A stretch of 64,000 nucleotides of DNA, taken from positions 1 to 64,000 of the forward strand of contig JADZER010000073.1 of the NCBI GenBank assembly GCA_020850415.1, written 5' to 3'. Shown piece after piece: positions 1 through 9,693 of this stretch. Below the pieces are notes generated by a model, which saw nothing but the letters and a program-made list of their open reading frames with translations, was not told the DNA's origin and searched no databases. Position 1 is the stretch's first letter, and each line of letters starts with the position of its first letter. The DNA comes from Phycisphaerales bacterium (GTDB lineage: Bacteria; Planctomycetota; Phycisphaerae; Phycisphaerales; UBA1924). A program made the translations under genes and the position numbers.

Positions 1-13
1 CAACCTGGCTCCG

Positions 14-65
14 GTCCCCCTCCGCAACGCGGAGGGGGACAGGCTCATGCGCAGCATGAGCCAGG
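14..65. repeat. Pair of adjacent palindromes (REP/BIME-like)
   Basis: Two perfect inverted repeats stand side by side. The first has 12-bp arms at 14-25 and 29-40 with a 3-nt loop. The second has 9-bp arms at 42-50 and 54-62. An outer 8-bp complementarity (4-11 with 58-65) could form an alternative fold. The rest of 66-594 shows no supported gene; it is low-complexity C/A-rich sequence. Either a bidirectional terminator for a gene to the left or a REP-type repeat would fit. Confidence 0.6.
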
Positions 66-128
66 GGGAGGTGCGTCCCCGCTTCCTGCTTTGCCATTTA
101 TCCATTTGCCATCTGCTATTTCTCCCCC

Positions 129-165
129 CTCCGGGGCGGGGCACTCCGGGCCCCCTCCTCTTCTA
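129..165 (+). repeat. Dispersed repeat family A, copy 1
   Basis: A GC-rich motif of about 37 bp beginning CTCCGGGGCGGGGCACTC and ending CCCCCTCCTCTTCT. Two more copies lie at 1581-1618 (same orientation) and 1686-1722 (inverted). Only a few bases differ between copies. Confidence 0.6.
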
Positions 166-582
166 CCCAGCCTCCTCTCCCCCGAGCCCCCCACACCACG
201 GGCGCAGCCTCTCCAGCCCGCCCCTGCTTCACACCCCACACATCACACCCCACACCCTCCCTACCCCACGGACGGACGAGCGAACACGCCAGCGGGGCGG
301 CCTTCCCAACCCGCGCCACCCACAGCCCATTCCCCAGCGAACGGCCTGCCGCACTGGATGCAACTCACGCCACCCAACACCGACCCTTCAGGCGGCGCTC
401 TACCAACGACCTCCCCCGTCCTCCTCACCAGCAACCACCCCCTCTACACCCCAGCGGCCCACGACACAAGCTGACCCCATCGCCGCGCCGGCCAGCGGGA
501 CATCCGACGACCACGCCCGATGCCCGGCATCGCCGGTTTGCCATGCGCACGCCACAGCCCAGAGCCCCCACCCAAACCGCCC

Positions 583-588
583 TACCCT
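583..588 (+). promoter_or_regulatory. Putative -10 hexamer of pyrD (leaderless type)
   Basis: TACCCT ends 6 nt before the pyrD ATG at 595. The transcript would begin at or next to the start codon and there is no Shine-Dalgarno sequence. No clear -35 box is seen. Confidence 0.4.
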
Positions 589-594
589 CACCCG

Positions 595-1575
595 ATGCCA
601 GACCGGGATCCCCTCGTCACTGACCTCACCGGGATGCGCCTCGCCACACCGGTCATCCTCGCGGCCGGCACGGCGGGCACGCTCGACGAGCTGGCCGATG
701 TGCTCGACCTCTCGAAGGTCGGGGCGATCGTGACCAAGTCGATCACGCGCCTGGCGCGCGAGGGCAACGAGACCTGGCGCATCCTCGAGACCAAGGCCGG
801 CATGCTCAACGCCATCGGCCTGGCCAACATCGGGATCGAGGCGTTCGAGGAGCATGTCGGGCCGCGGATCGCCGGGGTGCCGACGACGGTCATCGGCTCG
901 GTCGCCGGGTTCAGCGTCGAGGACTTCGTGCAGGTCGCGGCGGTCATGGACGGGATCGGGGCCATGCCCGCGGTGGAGCTCAATGTCTCCTGCCCGAATG
1001 TGCGGGGCGGGACGGAGTTCGGGGGCGAGCCGGGGCTGCTGCGCGAGCTGGTGCGCGCGGTCAGGCCGGCCCTGCCGCACACCAGGCTGATCGTGAAGCT
1101 CAGCCCCGCCGTGGTGGGGCATCCCGGCGGCATCGCCGAGTTCGCGCGGGCCGCCATCGACGCCGGCGCCCAGCCCGCGGGCCCCAACCAACGCCCCGGC
1201 GCCGACGCCCTCGCCATCGGCAACACCATGCCCGCCATGGCCATCGATGTCCGCACCCGCCGCCCGCGCCTCGCCAACACCACCGGCGGCCTCAGCGGCC
1301 CGGCCATCCACCCCGTCGCCGTCCGACTCGTCTACGACGCCCACCGGCTCGTCTGCCGCGACGCGGGGGTCCCCATCATCGGGGTCGGCGGCGTCGTCGC
1401 CTGGGACGACGCGGCGGAGTTTATCCTGGCCGGCGCGACGGCCGTGGGCATCGGGACGGGCCTCTTCGCGGACCCGCGCCTGCCGATCAAGATCGCGCGA
1501 GGACTGGCCAAGTGGGCGGCCTCGCACGGGGAGACGGTGGGGGGGTTGGTCGGTGGCGTGCGGCTGGGGGAGTAA
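595..1575 (+). CDS. pyrD: Dihydroorotate dehydrogenase, class 1B-like
   Basis: Oxidises dihydroorotate to orotate in pyrimidine synthesis; FMN enzyme, cytoplasmic. The protein has 326 residues, the usual class 1 length. Visible motifs are the N-terminal strand with VTKSIT (Lys near residue 48, FMN contact), the active-site loop ELNVSCPNV with Cys near 133 (a Cys base marks class 1 rather than class 2), and the C-terminal phosphate-binding GVGGV near 263. Class 1B enzymes normally work with PyrK, but no pyrK is adjacent. The start MPDRDPLVTDL is preferred because it begins where the family begins and has a -10-like hexamer just upstream. Longer in-frame starts add a Pro-rich, unconserved extension. 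Confidence 0.9.
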   Translation: MPDRDPLVTDLTGMRLATPVILAAGTAGTLDELADVLDLSKVGAIVTKSITRLAREGNETWRILETKAGMLNAIGLANIGIEAFEEHVGPRIAGVPTTVIGSVAGFSVEDFVQVAAVMDGIGAMPAVELNVSCPNVRGGTEFGGEPGLLRELVRAVRPALPHTRLIVKLSPAVVGHPGGIAEFARAAIDAGAQPAGPNQRPGADALAIGNTMPAMAIDVRTRRPRLANTTGGLSGPAIHPVAVRLVYDAHRLVCRDAGVPIIGVGGVVAWDDAAEFILAGATAVGIGTGLFADPRLPIKIARGLAKWAASHGETVGGLVGGVRLGE

Positions 1576-1580
1576 TCAAA

Positions 1581-1722
1581 CTCCGGGGCGGGGCACTCTG
1601 GGCCCCCTCCTCTTCTCCAAGCCTCCTTTGTCAGCGCCCTCCCGGAAAGCAACGGATGCGCGGCAGCACAGGCCAACGAGGCATGGAGAGCAAGAGGGGG
1701 CCCACAGTGCCCCGCCCCGGAG
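1581..1722. repeat. 142-bp element with 38-bp terminal inverted repeats (family A)
   Basis: Between pyrD and cstA, a family A copy at 1581-1618 is mirrored by an inverted copy at 1686-1722, enclosing about 67 bp of unrelated sequence. The arms match apart from scattered positions. The unit could be a non-autonomous (MITE/BIME-like) element or, as RNA, a strong hairpin acting as a bidirectional terminator. It encodes no transposase. Confidence 0.65.
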
Positions 1723-1750
1723 TTGGGCCGGTCGGGCGCGATGGTCGTGG

Positions 1751-1756
1751 TATCCT
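1751..1756 (+). promoter_or_regulatory. Putative -10 hexamer of cstA
   Basis: TATCCT ends 9 nt before the ATG at 1766. No ribosome binding site lies in between. Confidence 0.35.
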
Positions 1757-1765
1757 GCCGCCCGC

Positions 1766-3769
1766 ATGACCACCGTCCTCATCGCCCTCGGGTCGTTCGT
1801 CCTGTACCTGGCCGCGTACCACACCTACGGCCGGTACCTCGCCCGCCGGGTGTTCCGGATCGACCCCGGGCGGCTGGCTCCCAGCGTCGAGTTCGAGGAC
1901 GGGGTGGACTATGTGCCGAGCCGCCGGGAGTTGGTGTTCGGGCACCACTTCACGAGCATCGCCGGGACCGGGCCGATCGTCGGGCCGGCGGTGGCGGTGG
2001 TGTGGGGGTGGGTGCCGGCGCTGGTGTGGGTGCTGGTGGGGTCGATCGTGATGGGGGCGGTGCACGACTTCGGGTCGCTGGTGGTCAGCATGCGCAACCG
2101 GGGGCGGACGATCGCCGACCTCGCGGGCGATGTGGTCACGCCCCGGGTGCGGGTGCTCTTCCTGATCGTGGTGTTGCTGGGGCTGTGGATCGTGCTGGCG
2201 ATCTTCGGGCTGGTGATCGCGACGATCTTCAAGCTCTACCCCGAGAGCGTGTGGCCGGTGTGGCTGCAGATCCCGATCGCGGTGGGGCTGGGCGTGTGGT
2301 TCAAGCGGGGCGGCGGGTTGATCGCGGGGACGGCGGTGGCGGTGGGGCTCATGTACGGCACGATCGTGATCGCGTCGCAGTACGCGTGGGCGAGGCCGGA
2401 GATGCCGGCGTGGATCACCGATCACCTGTCGGAGGTGGGGTTCTGGACGCTGCTCCTGATGGTGTACTGCTTCGTGGCGAGCGTGCTGCCGGTGCAGGTG
2501 CTGCTCCAGCCGCGGGACTTCATCAACGCGTGGCAGCTCCTGATCGCGATGGGGCTGCTGGTGCTCGGGCTGGTGGTGGCGCACCCGCCGATCGTGGCCG
2601 ACGCGGTGAACTTCCGGCCGGCGCCGGCGGCGGAGGGCGGGTTCGTGCCGCCGTTCGTGCCGTTCCTCTTCGTGACGATCGCGTGCGGGGCGATCAGCGG
2701 GTTCCACTGCCTGGTGGCGTCGGGGTGCTCGAGCCGGCAGCTCAAGAGTGAGAGCGATGCGCAGTATGTGGGGTTCGGGGCGATGCTGACGGAGGGGTTT
2801 CTGGCGGTGCTGGTGATATTGGCGTGTGTGGCGGGGATCGGCTTGCACGCGACGCGCACGCTACCGCCCATTGCGCCAAGTGCCCCTGTCCCCATCGTCG
2901 AGCAATATGTGACCGATGCCATGAGAGCAGATGCGAATGGCGTCGTGACATTGACGGGTCGGGAGGCGTGGCTTCACCACTACGCCACATGGGGCGGCGA
3001 CTCCGGCCTCGGCAAGAACCTCGAGCCCTTCGTGGTCGGCTCGGCCAACATGATCGAGTCGATCGGGATCAGCCACGCACTCGCCGTCGCGATCATGGGC
3101 GTCTTCGTCGCCAGCTTCGCGGCCACCACGCTCGACTCGGCCTGCCGCCTCCAGCGGTATGTGATCGCCGAGCTGGCGGGAGCGGGGACGATGACGCTGA
3201 CGAGCGAGGAGGTGTGCGCCTCGTGCGGCTATTCGCTGCGAGGCGTGGCCGCGCCCGCGCCGTGCCCGGAGTGTGCCACGACCGACCGGCGCCACGCCCC
3301 GGCGCCGCCCAGGAACGGCTTCGCCCGGGTCGTCGGCAACCGGTTCGTGGCGACGGGGATCGCGGTGGTGACGGCCTCGGGGCTGGCGTTGTCGGACGCG
3401 TTCGGCACCAACCCGGCGACGCAGCTCCCCTACGGCCTGGCGGGGGCGGGCAAGGGGGCGCTGATCCTCTGGCCGATCTTCGGGGCGACCAACCAGCTGC
3501 TCGGCGGGCTGGCGCTCCTGGTCGTCACGGTGTGGCTGGTGCGGCAGAAGCGCCCGGCGTGGGTGACGGCCGTGCCGATGGTGTTCATGCTGGCGATGAC
3601 CGGGTGGGCGATCGCGGGCCTCATCGAGCAGTTCGCGTCCGGGGACGGGCGGAAGCTGCTGCTGGGGGTGAGCGTGGCGATGCTGATCCTGGAGGTGTGG
3701 ATCGTGGTCGAGGCGGGGCTGCTGCTGGTGCGCCGGGCCGGGCCGCTGACGCCGGAGCGTGCTGGGTGA
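1766..3769 (+). CDS. cstA: CstA-family carbon starvation transporter with inserted zinc ribbon
   Basis: Inner-membrane transporter of the CstA/BtsT family, which imports peptides or pyruvate. It has 667 residues. The family hallmark FGHHFTSIAGTGPIVGPA followed by WGWVPALVWVL and GAVHDF is near residues 50-110, with many hydrophobic segments thereafter. The second family block GISHALAVAIMGVFVASFAATTLDSACRLQRY is near 430-465. Unusually, a cytoplasmic loop directly after it carries CASCGYSLRG...CPEC (Cys 484, 487, 500, 503), a four-Cys zinc ribbon not normal for CstA but of a type common in planctomycete proteins. The open frame extends upstream of 1766, but that part is repeat element and lacks CstA similarity. 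Confidence 0.88.
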   Translation: MTTVLIALGSFVLYLAAYHTYGRYLARRVFRIDPGRLAPSVEFEDGVDYVPSRRELVFGHHFTSIAGTGPIVGPAVAVVWGWVPALVWVLVGSIVMGAVHDFGSLVVSMRNRGRTIADLAGDVVTPRVRVLFLIVVLLGLWIVLAIFGLVIATIFKLYPESVWPVWLQIPIAVGLGVWFKRGGGLIAGTAVAVGLMYGTIVIASQYAWARPEMPAWITDHLSEVGFWTLLLMVYCFVASVLPVQVLLQPRDFINAWQLLIAMGLLVLGLVVAHPPIVADAVNFRPAPAAEGGFVPPFVPFLFVTIACGAISGFHCLVASGCSSRQLKSESDAQYVGFGAMLTEGFLAVLVILACVAGIGLHATRTLPPIAPSAPVPIVEQYVTDAMRADANGVVTLTGREAWLHHYATWGGDSGLGKNLEPFVVGSANMIESIGISHALAVAIMGVFVASFAATTLDSACRLQRYVIAELAGAGTMTLTSEEVCASCGYSLRGVAAPAPCPECATTDRRHAPAPPRNGFARVVGNRFVATGIAVVTASGLALSDAFGTNPATQLPYGLAGAGKGALILWPIFGATNQLLGGLALLVVTVWLVRQKRPAWVTAVPMVFMLAMTGWAIAGLIEQFASGDGRKLLLGVSVAMLILEVWIVVEAGLLLVRRAGPLTPERAG

Positions 3770-3772
3770 GGG

Positions 3773-3860
3773 AGGAACGCAGAGGGCGCGGAGGGAACGC
3801 GGAGGACGCGGAGGCGGGGAAAGAAACTTGGAACGCGAAGCACGCGAAGGGCGCGAAGCC
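3773..3860 (+). repeat. Degenerate 9-10 bp purine-rich tandem repeats
   Basis: Imperfect units such as GGAACGCGGA, GGACGCGGAG, GAACGCGAAG and GGGCGCGAAG follow the cstA stop codon. The same family is seen at 58200-58335 and 60093-60275, always between genes. Confidence 0.6.
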
Positions 3861-3880
3861 GGAGATGAGGGGAATGTCGC

Positions 3881-3886
3881 TATAGT
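3881..3886 (+). promoter_or_regulatory. Putative -10 hexamer of the FAD/Fe-S dehydrogenase gene
   Basis: TATAGT ends 6 nt before the GTG start at 3893, close to the sigma70 consensus TATAAT and placed as for a leaderless mRNA. Confidence 0.45.
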
Positions 3887-3892
3887 CCGCCC

Positions 3893-6800
3893 GTGCATGA
3901 ACAGTCAGCAAATCCGGGTGTGGTGAGCCTGCCGGTTTTGGACCCTGGGGGGAGCGAATTGGAGCGGCTGTTGCGCGCGCGGGTGCGGGGGGATATCCGG
4001 TTCGGGCGTCACGACCGGATGCTGTACGCGACCGACGCGTCGATGTATCAGGTCGAGCCGCTGGGGGTGGTGATCCCCGCGGGTGTGGACGACGCGGCGG
4101 AGGCGGTGCGGGTGTGCGCGGAGCGGGGGGTGCCGGTGCTGCCTCGCGGGGGTGGGACGAGCCTGGCGGGGCAGTGCACGAACCGGGCGGTGGTGGTGGA
4201 TGTGTCGCGGAGCTGCTGCGCGGTGCGGGAGGTGGATGCGGCGGGCGGGCGGTGTGTGGTGGAGCCGGGGATCACGGTCGACGATCTGAACGCGCGGCTG
4301 GCGCCGACGGGGTGGTTCTTTGCGCCGGACCCGGCGACGAGCCGGCACGCGTGCATCGGCGGGTGTATCGGGAATAACGCCGCGGGGGCGAGGTCGGTGC
4401 GGTACGGGCGGACGAGCGAGAGCGTGCTGGCGGTGGAGGCGTGTCTGGCGGATGGGTCGAGGGTGTGGTTCGGGGGGGATGGGTACTCACTCATGCAACA
4501 GGGGGGCGGGCTTTCCAGCCCGCGGCACCTCGCGTCGGCGGTGTCGGAGATCGTCCGGCGGCACGAGCGGCTGATCAGGGAGCGGTTCCCCAAGACGATC
4601 CGGCGGAACGCCGGGTACGGGCTGGACATGGTCCTCGCGCAGCTCGACGCGGAGGTGGCGCCGGGGGCGGTGAACCTGGCGCCGCTGCTCTGCGGCAGCG
4701 AGGGGACGCTGGCCTTCACGCTGGGGGCCGAGCTGAAGCTGCACAGGATTCCCGCGGCGCGGGGGCTGGCGGTGGTGGCGTTCGACGACCTCGACGCGGC
4801 GATCGCGGCGGTGATGCCGATCCTGGAGACGCGGCCCACGGCGGTGGAGCTGCTGGACGACCTGGTGATCGGGCTGGCGCGGGCGAACCGGGAGTACCGG
4901 CGGGATGTGGAGCTGCTGCCCACGCTGCCGGGGCGCGAGGTGCGGGCGGTGCTGTATGTGGAGTATGCGGCGGAGCGGGAGGCGGGGGAGCTGGAGGCGT
5001 CGTTCGCGGCGTTGCGGGGCGTGGTGGGGGGCATGGTGGGGGGCGTGGCGGGGGGTGTGGCGGGTGGCGCGGCGATCAAGACCTATACGGATGCGCCGGC
5101 GATGCTGCGGGCGTGGGGGCTGCGGAAGGCGGGCGAGCCGCTGCTGCACGGGATCGCGGGCGACCGCAAGCCGGTGACCTTCGTCGAGGACAACGCGGTG
5201 CCGGTGGAGCGGTTGGGGGAGTTCGTGCGCCGGTTCCGGGGGATTGTGCACAGGCACGGCACGATCGCGGCGTTCTTCGCGCACGCGTCGGTGGGAGTGC
5301 TGCATGTGCGCCCGCTGATTGATCCGCACCGCGCGGGAGACCGGGCGATCATGCAGGCGATCGCGGTGGAGGTGGCGGACCTGGCCAGGGAGCTGGGCGG
5401 GGTGATGTCGGGCGAGCACGGGGACGGGAAGGTGCGGTCGCCCTTGCTCGAGCGGTTCTACGGGCCGGAGCTGATGGGGGCGATGCGGGAGGTCAAGACG
5501 CTGTTTGACCCGCGGAACCTGATGAACCCGGGGAACATCGTCGAGCCGGCGGGGTTTGCGCCGGTTGACCGGCGGATCGAGTCGATCAGCGAGCGGACGC
5601 GGATCACGCCGGCGGGCGAGGCACCGGTGCCGCGGGTGTGGACGCATTTCAAGTTCGCGGATCAGCACGGGTTCGGCGGGGCGGTGGAGATGTGCAACGG
5701 GGCGGGGGTGTGCCGGAAGCGGAGCGGGGGGACGATGTGCCCGTCGTACCAGGCGACGCTGGATGAGCGGCACTCGACTCGGGGGCGGGGCAATGCGCTG
5801 CGGCTGGCGATTACGGGGCAGTTGGGGGAGGGGGGGGGGAGCACGGCTCATAGAGCCGTGGCACACGGGGCCGGCGCACACGGGGCCGGGGCAGCGGGCG
5901 CGGGCTGGAACGATCCGGAGACGCTGGCGACGCTGGACTTGTGCCTGTCGTGCAAGGCGTGCAAGGCGGAGTGCCCGAGCAATGTGGATGTGGCGCGGCT
6001 GAAGGCCGAGTACATGGCGCAGAGCTACCGGCAGCGCGGCGGGGCGCCGCTGGGGGTGCGGGCGATGGGGGAGATCCGCACGGTGAACCGGCTGGGGTCG
6101 ATCGCGCCGGGGTTGGCGAACGCGGTGGGGCGGTCGGGGCTGGGGAAGGCGATTGCGGCGCGGGTGATGGGGGTGGACCGGAGGCGGGCGTTGCCGGCGT
6201 TCGAGAGGTCGCTGGCGCGGCAGGTGGATGGGCGGGTCGCGCGGCGGGTGTCGGAGTTGCCCGAGGGCAGGCCGGCGGTGGTGCTGTTCGGGGATTGCTT
6301 CACGATGTTCAACGAAGCGCGGATCGGGCTGAGCGCCGTGCGGCTGTTGCGGGCGTTCGGGTATGAGGTGGGGCTTGCGGACGCGGGGTGCTGCGGGCGG
6401 TCGAAGATCTCGCTGGGGTTGCTGGGGGAGGCGGCGAGGGGTGTGCCGCGGACGGCCGAGCGGCTGATGGGGTGGGTTCGCGACCCGCGGGTTCGGGCGG
6501 TGCTGGTGCTGGAGCCGTCGTGCCAGTCGGCGATCTGCGATGACTGGCTGGACCTGCGGTCGGCGGCGCCGGAGGGGGACCTGCGGGCGATCGCGGCGAG
6601 GACGATGAGCGTGGAGGCGTTCCTGGAGCGGGGGTGGGGGGAGCACCCGCGGCGGCCAAGGTGGCACGGCGCTCCGAGCCGTGAGTCGGATCGGCATGCC
6701 TCGGAAAGCCCTGCCATCTCAGGCCAGATCGTCTACCACGGGCACTGCCACTCGAAGGCACTCTGGGGAATGGAGAGCGAGACGGCGATCCTGCGGCGGG

Positions 6801-7186
6801 TGCTGACGGACTCACGGCTCGGAGAGCCGTGCCACCAAGGGGACTCACGGCTCGGGGAGCCGTGCCACCAAGGGGACTCACGGCTCGGGGAGCCGTGCCA
6901 CCAAGGGGACTCACGGCTCGGAGAGCCGTGCCACCCAGAGCCGTGCCACCTGCGGGTGCTGGACACGGGGTGCTGCGGGATGGCGGGGGCGTTCGGGTAT
7001 GGGGCGGAGCGGTACGACCTGTCGATGGCGATCGGGGAGCTGGCGCTGATGCCGGCGGTGCGTGGGCGGGCTGAGGGGGCGGCGGTGCTGGCGCCGGGGA
7101 CTTCGTGCCGGCACCAGGTGTCGGACGCGACGGGGGTTCGGGCTCTGCACCCGGTGGAGTGGCTGGCGGAGCGCGTCGGGGGTTGA
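3893..7186 (+). CDS. FAD-linked oxidase / Fe-S (GlcD-GlpC fusion) dehydrogenase with in-frame palindromic repeats
   Basis: Resembles large YdiJ/Dld-II-type 2-hydroxyacid dehydrogenases (D-lactate or D-2-hydroxyglutarate oxidation); the substrate cannot be told. It has 1097 residues, somewhat longer than YdiJ. Order: PCMH FAD-binding domain (about 40-240, with PRGGGTSLAGQ), FAD-oxidase C domain (to about 560, GEHGDGK and NLMNPGNIV), ferredoxin-like cysteines CNGAGVC...MCPSY (about 600) and CLSCKACKAECP (about 683), then two CCG heterodisulfide-type motifs, GCCGRSK (about 830) and GCCGMAG (about 1024). Odd insertions are a GVVGGMVGGVAGG run (about 375-390), a palindrome-encoded segment near residue 200, and a three-and-a-half-fold 11-residue repeat DSRLGEPCHQG (973-1015) just before the second CCG motif. 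GTG start chosen from the upstream TATAGT. Confidence 0.87.
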   Translation: MHEQSANPGVVSLPVLDPGGSELERLLRARVRGDIRFGRHDRMLYATDASMYQVEPLGVVIPAGVDDAAEAVRVCAERGVPVLPRGGGTSLAGQCTNRAVVVDVSRSCCAVREVDAAGGRCVVEPGITVDDLNARLAPTGWFFAPDPATSRHACIGGCIGNNAAGARSVRYGRTSESVLAVEACLADGSRVWFGGDGYSLMQQGGGLSSPRHLASAVSEIVRRHERLIRERFPKTIRRNAGYGLDMVLAQLDAEVAPGAVNLAPLLCGSEGTLAFTLGAELKLHRIPAARGLAVVAFDDLDAAIAAVMPILETRPTAVELLDDLVIGLARANREYRRDVELLPTLPGREVRAVLYVEYAAEREAGELEASFAALRGVVGGMVGGVAGGVAGGAAIKTYTDAPAMLRAWGLRKAGEPLLHGIAGDRKPVTFVEDNAVPVERLGEFVRRFRGIVHRHGTIAAFFAHASVGVLHVRPLIDPHRAGDRAIMQAIAVEVADLARELGGVMSGEHGDGKVRSPLLERFYGPELMGAMREVKTLFDPRNLMNPGNIVEPAGFAPVDRRIESISERTRITPAGEAPVPRVWTHFKFADQHGFGGAVEMCNGAGVCRKRSGGTMCPSYQATLDERHSTRGRGNALRLAITGQLGEGGGSTAHRAVAHGAGAHGAGAAGAGWNDPETLATLDLCLSCKACKAECPSNVDVARLKAEYMAQSYRQRGGAPLGVRAMGEIRTVNRLGSIAPGLANAVGRSGLGKAIAARVMGVDRRRALPAFERSLARQVDGRVARRVSELPEGRPAVVLFGDCFTMFNEARIGLSAVRLLRAFGYEVGLADAGCCGRSKISLGLLGEAARGVPRTAERLMGWVRDPRVRAVLVLEPSCQSAICDDWLDLRSAAPEGDLRAIAARTMSVEAFLERGWGEHPRRPRWHGAPSRESDRHASESPAISGQIVYHGHCHSKALWGMESETAILRRVLTDSRLGEPCHQGDSRLGEPCHQGDSRLGEPCHQGDSRLGEPCHPEPCHLRVLDTGCCGMAGAFGYGAERYDLSMAIGELALMPAVRGRAEGAAVLAPGTSCRHQVSDATGVRALHPVEWLAERVGG
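6811..6942 (+). repeat. 33-bp tandem palindromic repeat inside a coding sequence
   Basis: Four copies begin at 6811, 6844, 6877 and 6910, exactly 33 bp apart, so the frame is kept. Each contains a hairpin CACGGCTC-GGA-GAGCCGTG (centre GGA or GGG). Related single palindromes occur in the same gene at about 5842-5862 and, in opposite orientation, 6661-6686. Confidence 0.85.
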
Positions 7187-7192
7187 GGCCGG

Positions 7193-8833
7193 TCAGGCGG
7201 GGGCGTCGCGAGAGGGGTCGAAGCGCTGGAAGAGGAAGGAGAGCCACGCGCCGGCGCCGAGGCCGAGGGCGGTGAGGGCGCCCGCGGTGAGCAGCAGTGT
7301 GACGAGGATGGTGTGGGTGACGACCCAGGCGAGGGTGGTGACGAGCCCGGCGAGGATCGCGGCGCAGGTGAGCAGGAGGAACCGGAACATGCCGCGGACG
7401 ATCTGGCGGAGCATGAGGTTTGAGTCGGCCGCGGAGCCGGTAGGGCGGCTGGTGGGCATGAGGAGGAAGACGGCGTTGTCGATGGCGACGACGGTGAGGG
7501 CGAGGGGGATCGCGCAGAGGAGCGTGGTGGGGAAGGCCCATCGTCTCACAGCGGGGTCGAGGTTGGGGATGGCGAGGGCGAGGAAGAGGCCGGAGATGAT
7601 CGCCGCGGTGCTCAGGAGCAGGACGGGTGTGGCGAGCTGACCGGCGACGACGGCGGTGGGGCGGAGGGGGAGGAACTTGAGGGTGTCGATGTGGTTGATG
7701 TCGGTGCGGAAGTCGAACTGGACGGTGCTGGAGAGGAGGATATAGAGGGGGAAGGCGATGGGGATCATGACGACCGCGCCGCCGACGGTGTCGCCGGCGA
7801 GCCAGCGCGTGAAGACGAGCATGCCGGCGATGACGAGCGCGAGCACGGTGAGGTTGCGCCAGGCTCTGGCGGCGGTGGTGAGTTGGCGCCAGGCGACGGG
7901 GCCGGCGCCGGCGAGGCGGGGGAGCGTCGGGATGCGGAGCGTGGAGCTTCTGGCGAGGTAGACCGAGCCGGATCGTCGGGCGCGGTCGAGCCTGGCGGCC
8001 GATCGGGAGCTGGCGGCGATGGCGGCCTCGGTGTAGGCGGAGTCCATGCGGAAGATGGCGCTCAGGATGAGGGCGAGCATGCCGACCGTGGCGCCGAGCC
8101 AGCCGAGCAGGGGCAGCCCGCTCGGGGCGACGAGGACCCGGGCCGGGAGCTCGAACGGGGAGAGGACGGCGCGGGCGATGGGGGAGGCGTGGGTGCGGGC
8201 GGCGATGGTGCGCAGGATTTCGACGGGGTCGGAGACGCTCGTCTCGCGGATGGCCGGGACGACGGCGATGGCGGCGGCGAGGATGACGATGGCGACCAGG
8301 GCGAGGGTGACGCGCCCGAATCCGCTCTGGCCTAGGCGCTGGCGGGCGAGGGCGGCGAGGGTCCCGACGAGCTGGATGAGCAGGAGGGCGCAGAGGAGGG
8401 CGAGGTAGGCGGAGAGCCACGAGGCGCCGAGGCGGGAGAGGCTCGCCGAGAGGAACACGGCGATGATGAGGCTGCCGAAGCTGCCGAGCGCGATCTTGAA
8501 GGTCAGGAGCTGGCGCCGGGTGAAGGGGCCGGGGAAGAGCAGGTCCATCTCGGCGGGCGTGAACTCGATGGCGTGGCTGGACGCGACGGTGGCGAGACGG
8601 ACGGCGGTGATCAAGGCCAGGACGAGCGGGGCGGCTTGGAGGACGAGGGCGGGGTCGACTTGAGGCGCGTCGCGGGAGACGGCGGTGAAGATGATGGAGG
8701 CGACCCAGCTGATGAGGAAGTAGGCGAAGACGATGGCGCCGAGGATGCGTCGGGCGAGGCTGCCGCGGGTGGCGAAGCGGCGGAACCAGGCCTTGACGCG
8801 GAGGCCGATGAGCTTGAGGAGGGCGGGGTGCAT
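7193..8833 (-). CDS. ABC-2-type exporter membrane protein
   Basis: Integral membrane protein of 546 residues with roughly ten to twelve hydrophobic segments, mostly in the N-terminal half (FAYFLISWVASIIF, VLALITAVRLATV, IAVFLSASLSRL) and the C-terminal third. Its gene starts at the base following the stop codon of the ATPase gene (TAG-ATG), so the two are translationally coupled and the products very likely form one exporter. No substrate can be inferred. Only general ABC-2 permease character is recognisable. Confidence 0.8.
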   Translation of the reverse strand: MHPALLKLIGLRVKAWFRRFATRGSLARRILGAIVFAYFLISWVASIIFTAVSRDAPQVDPALVLQAAPLVLALITAVRLATVASSHAIEFTPAEMDLLFPGPFTRRQLLTFKIALGSFGSLIIAVFLSASLSRLGASWLSAYLALLCALLLIQLVGTLAALARQRLGQSGFGRVTLALVAIVILAAAIAVVPAIRETSVSDPVEILRTIAARTHASPIARAVLSPFELPARVLVAPSGLPLLGWLGATVGMLALILSAIFRMDSAYTEAAIAASSRSAARLDRARRSGSVYLARSSTLRIPTLPRLAGAGPVAWRQLTTAARAWRNLTVLALVIAGMLVFTRWLAGDTVGGAVVMIPIAFPLYILLSSTVQFDFRTDINHIDTLKFLPLRPTAVVAGQLATPVLLLSTAAIISGLFLALAIPNLDPAVRRWAFPTTLLCAIPLALTVVAIDNAVFLLMPTSRPTGSAADSNLMLRQIVRGMFRFLLLTCAAILAGLVTTLAWVVTHTILVTLLLTAGALTALGLGAGAWLSFLFQRFDPSRDAPA

Positions 8834-9613
<780 letters not shown>

Positions 9614-9680
9614 GGGGCGTGCTCCTGGGGGAGGGCATTGTGCCAGAAATCGGGGGTTGGGGGCGCGGGGCGGTCCGCGG

Positions 9681-9686
9681 TAGACT
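9681..9686 (+). promoter_or_regulatory. Putative -10 hexamer (leaderless type), prepilin-like gene
   Basis: TAGACT ends exactly 7 nt before ATG 9694. A weak -35 candidate TTGGGG lies at 9657-9662, 18 nt upstream of it. Confidence 0.45.
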
Positions 9687-9693
9687 GGGCTCC

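Noticed and set aside
6811..6942. CRISPR-like array
   Set aside because: Units are contiguous, carry no variable spacers and lie inside a conserved coding frame.
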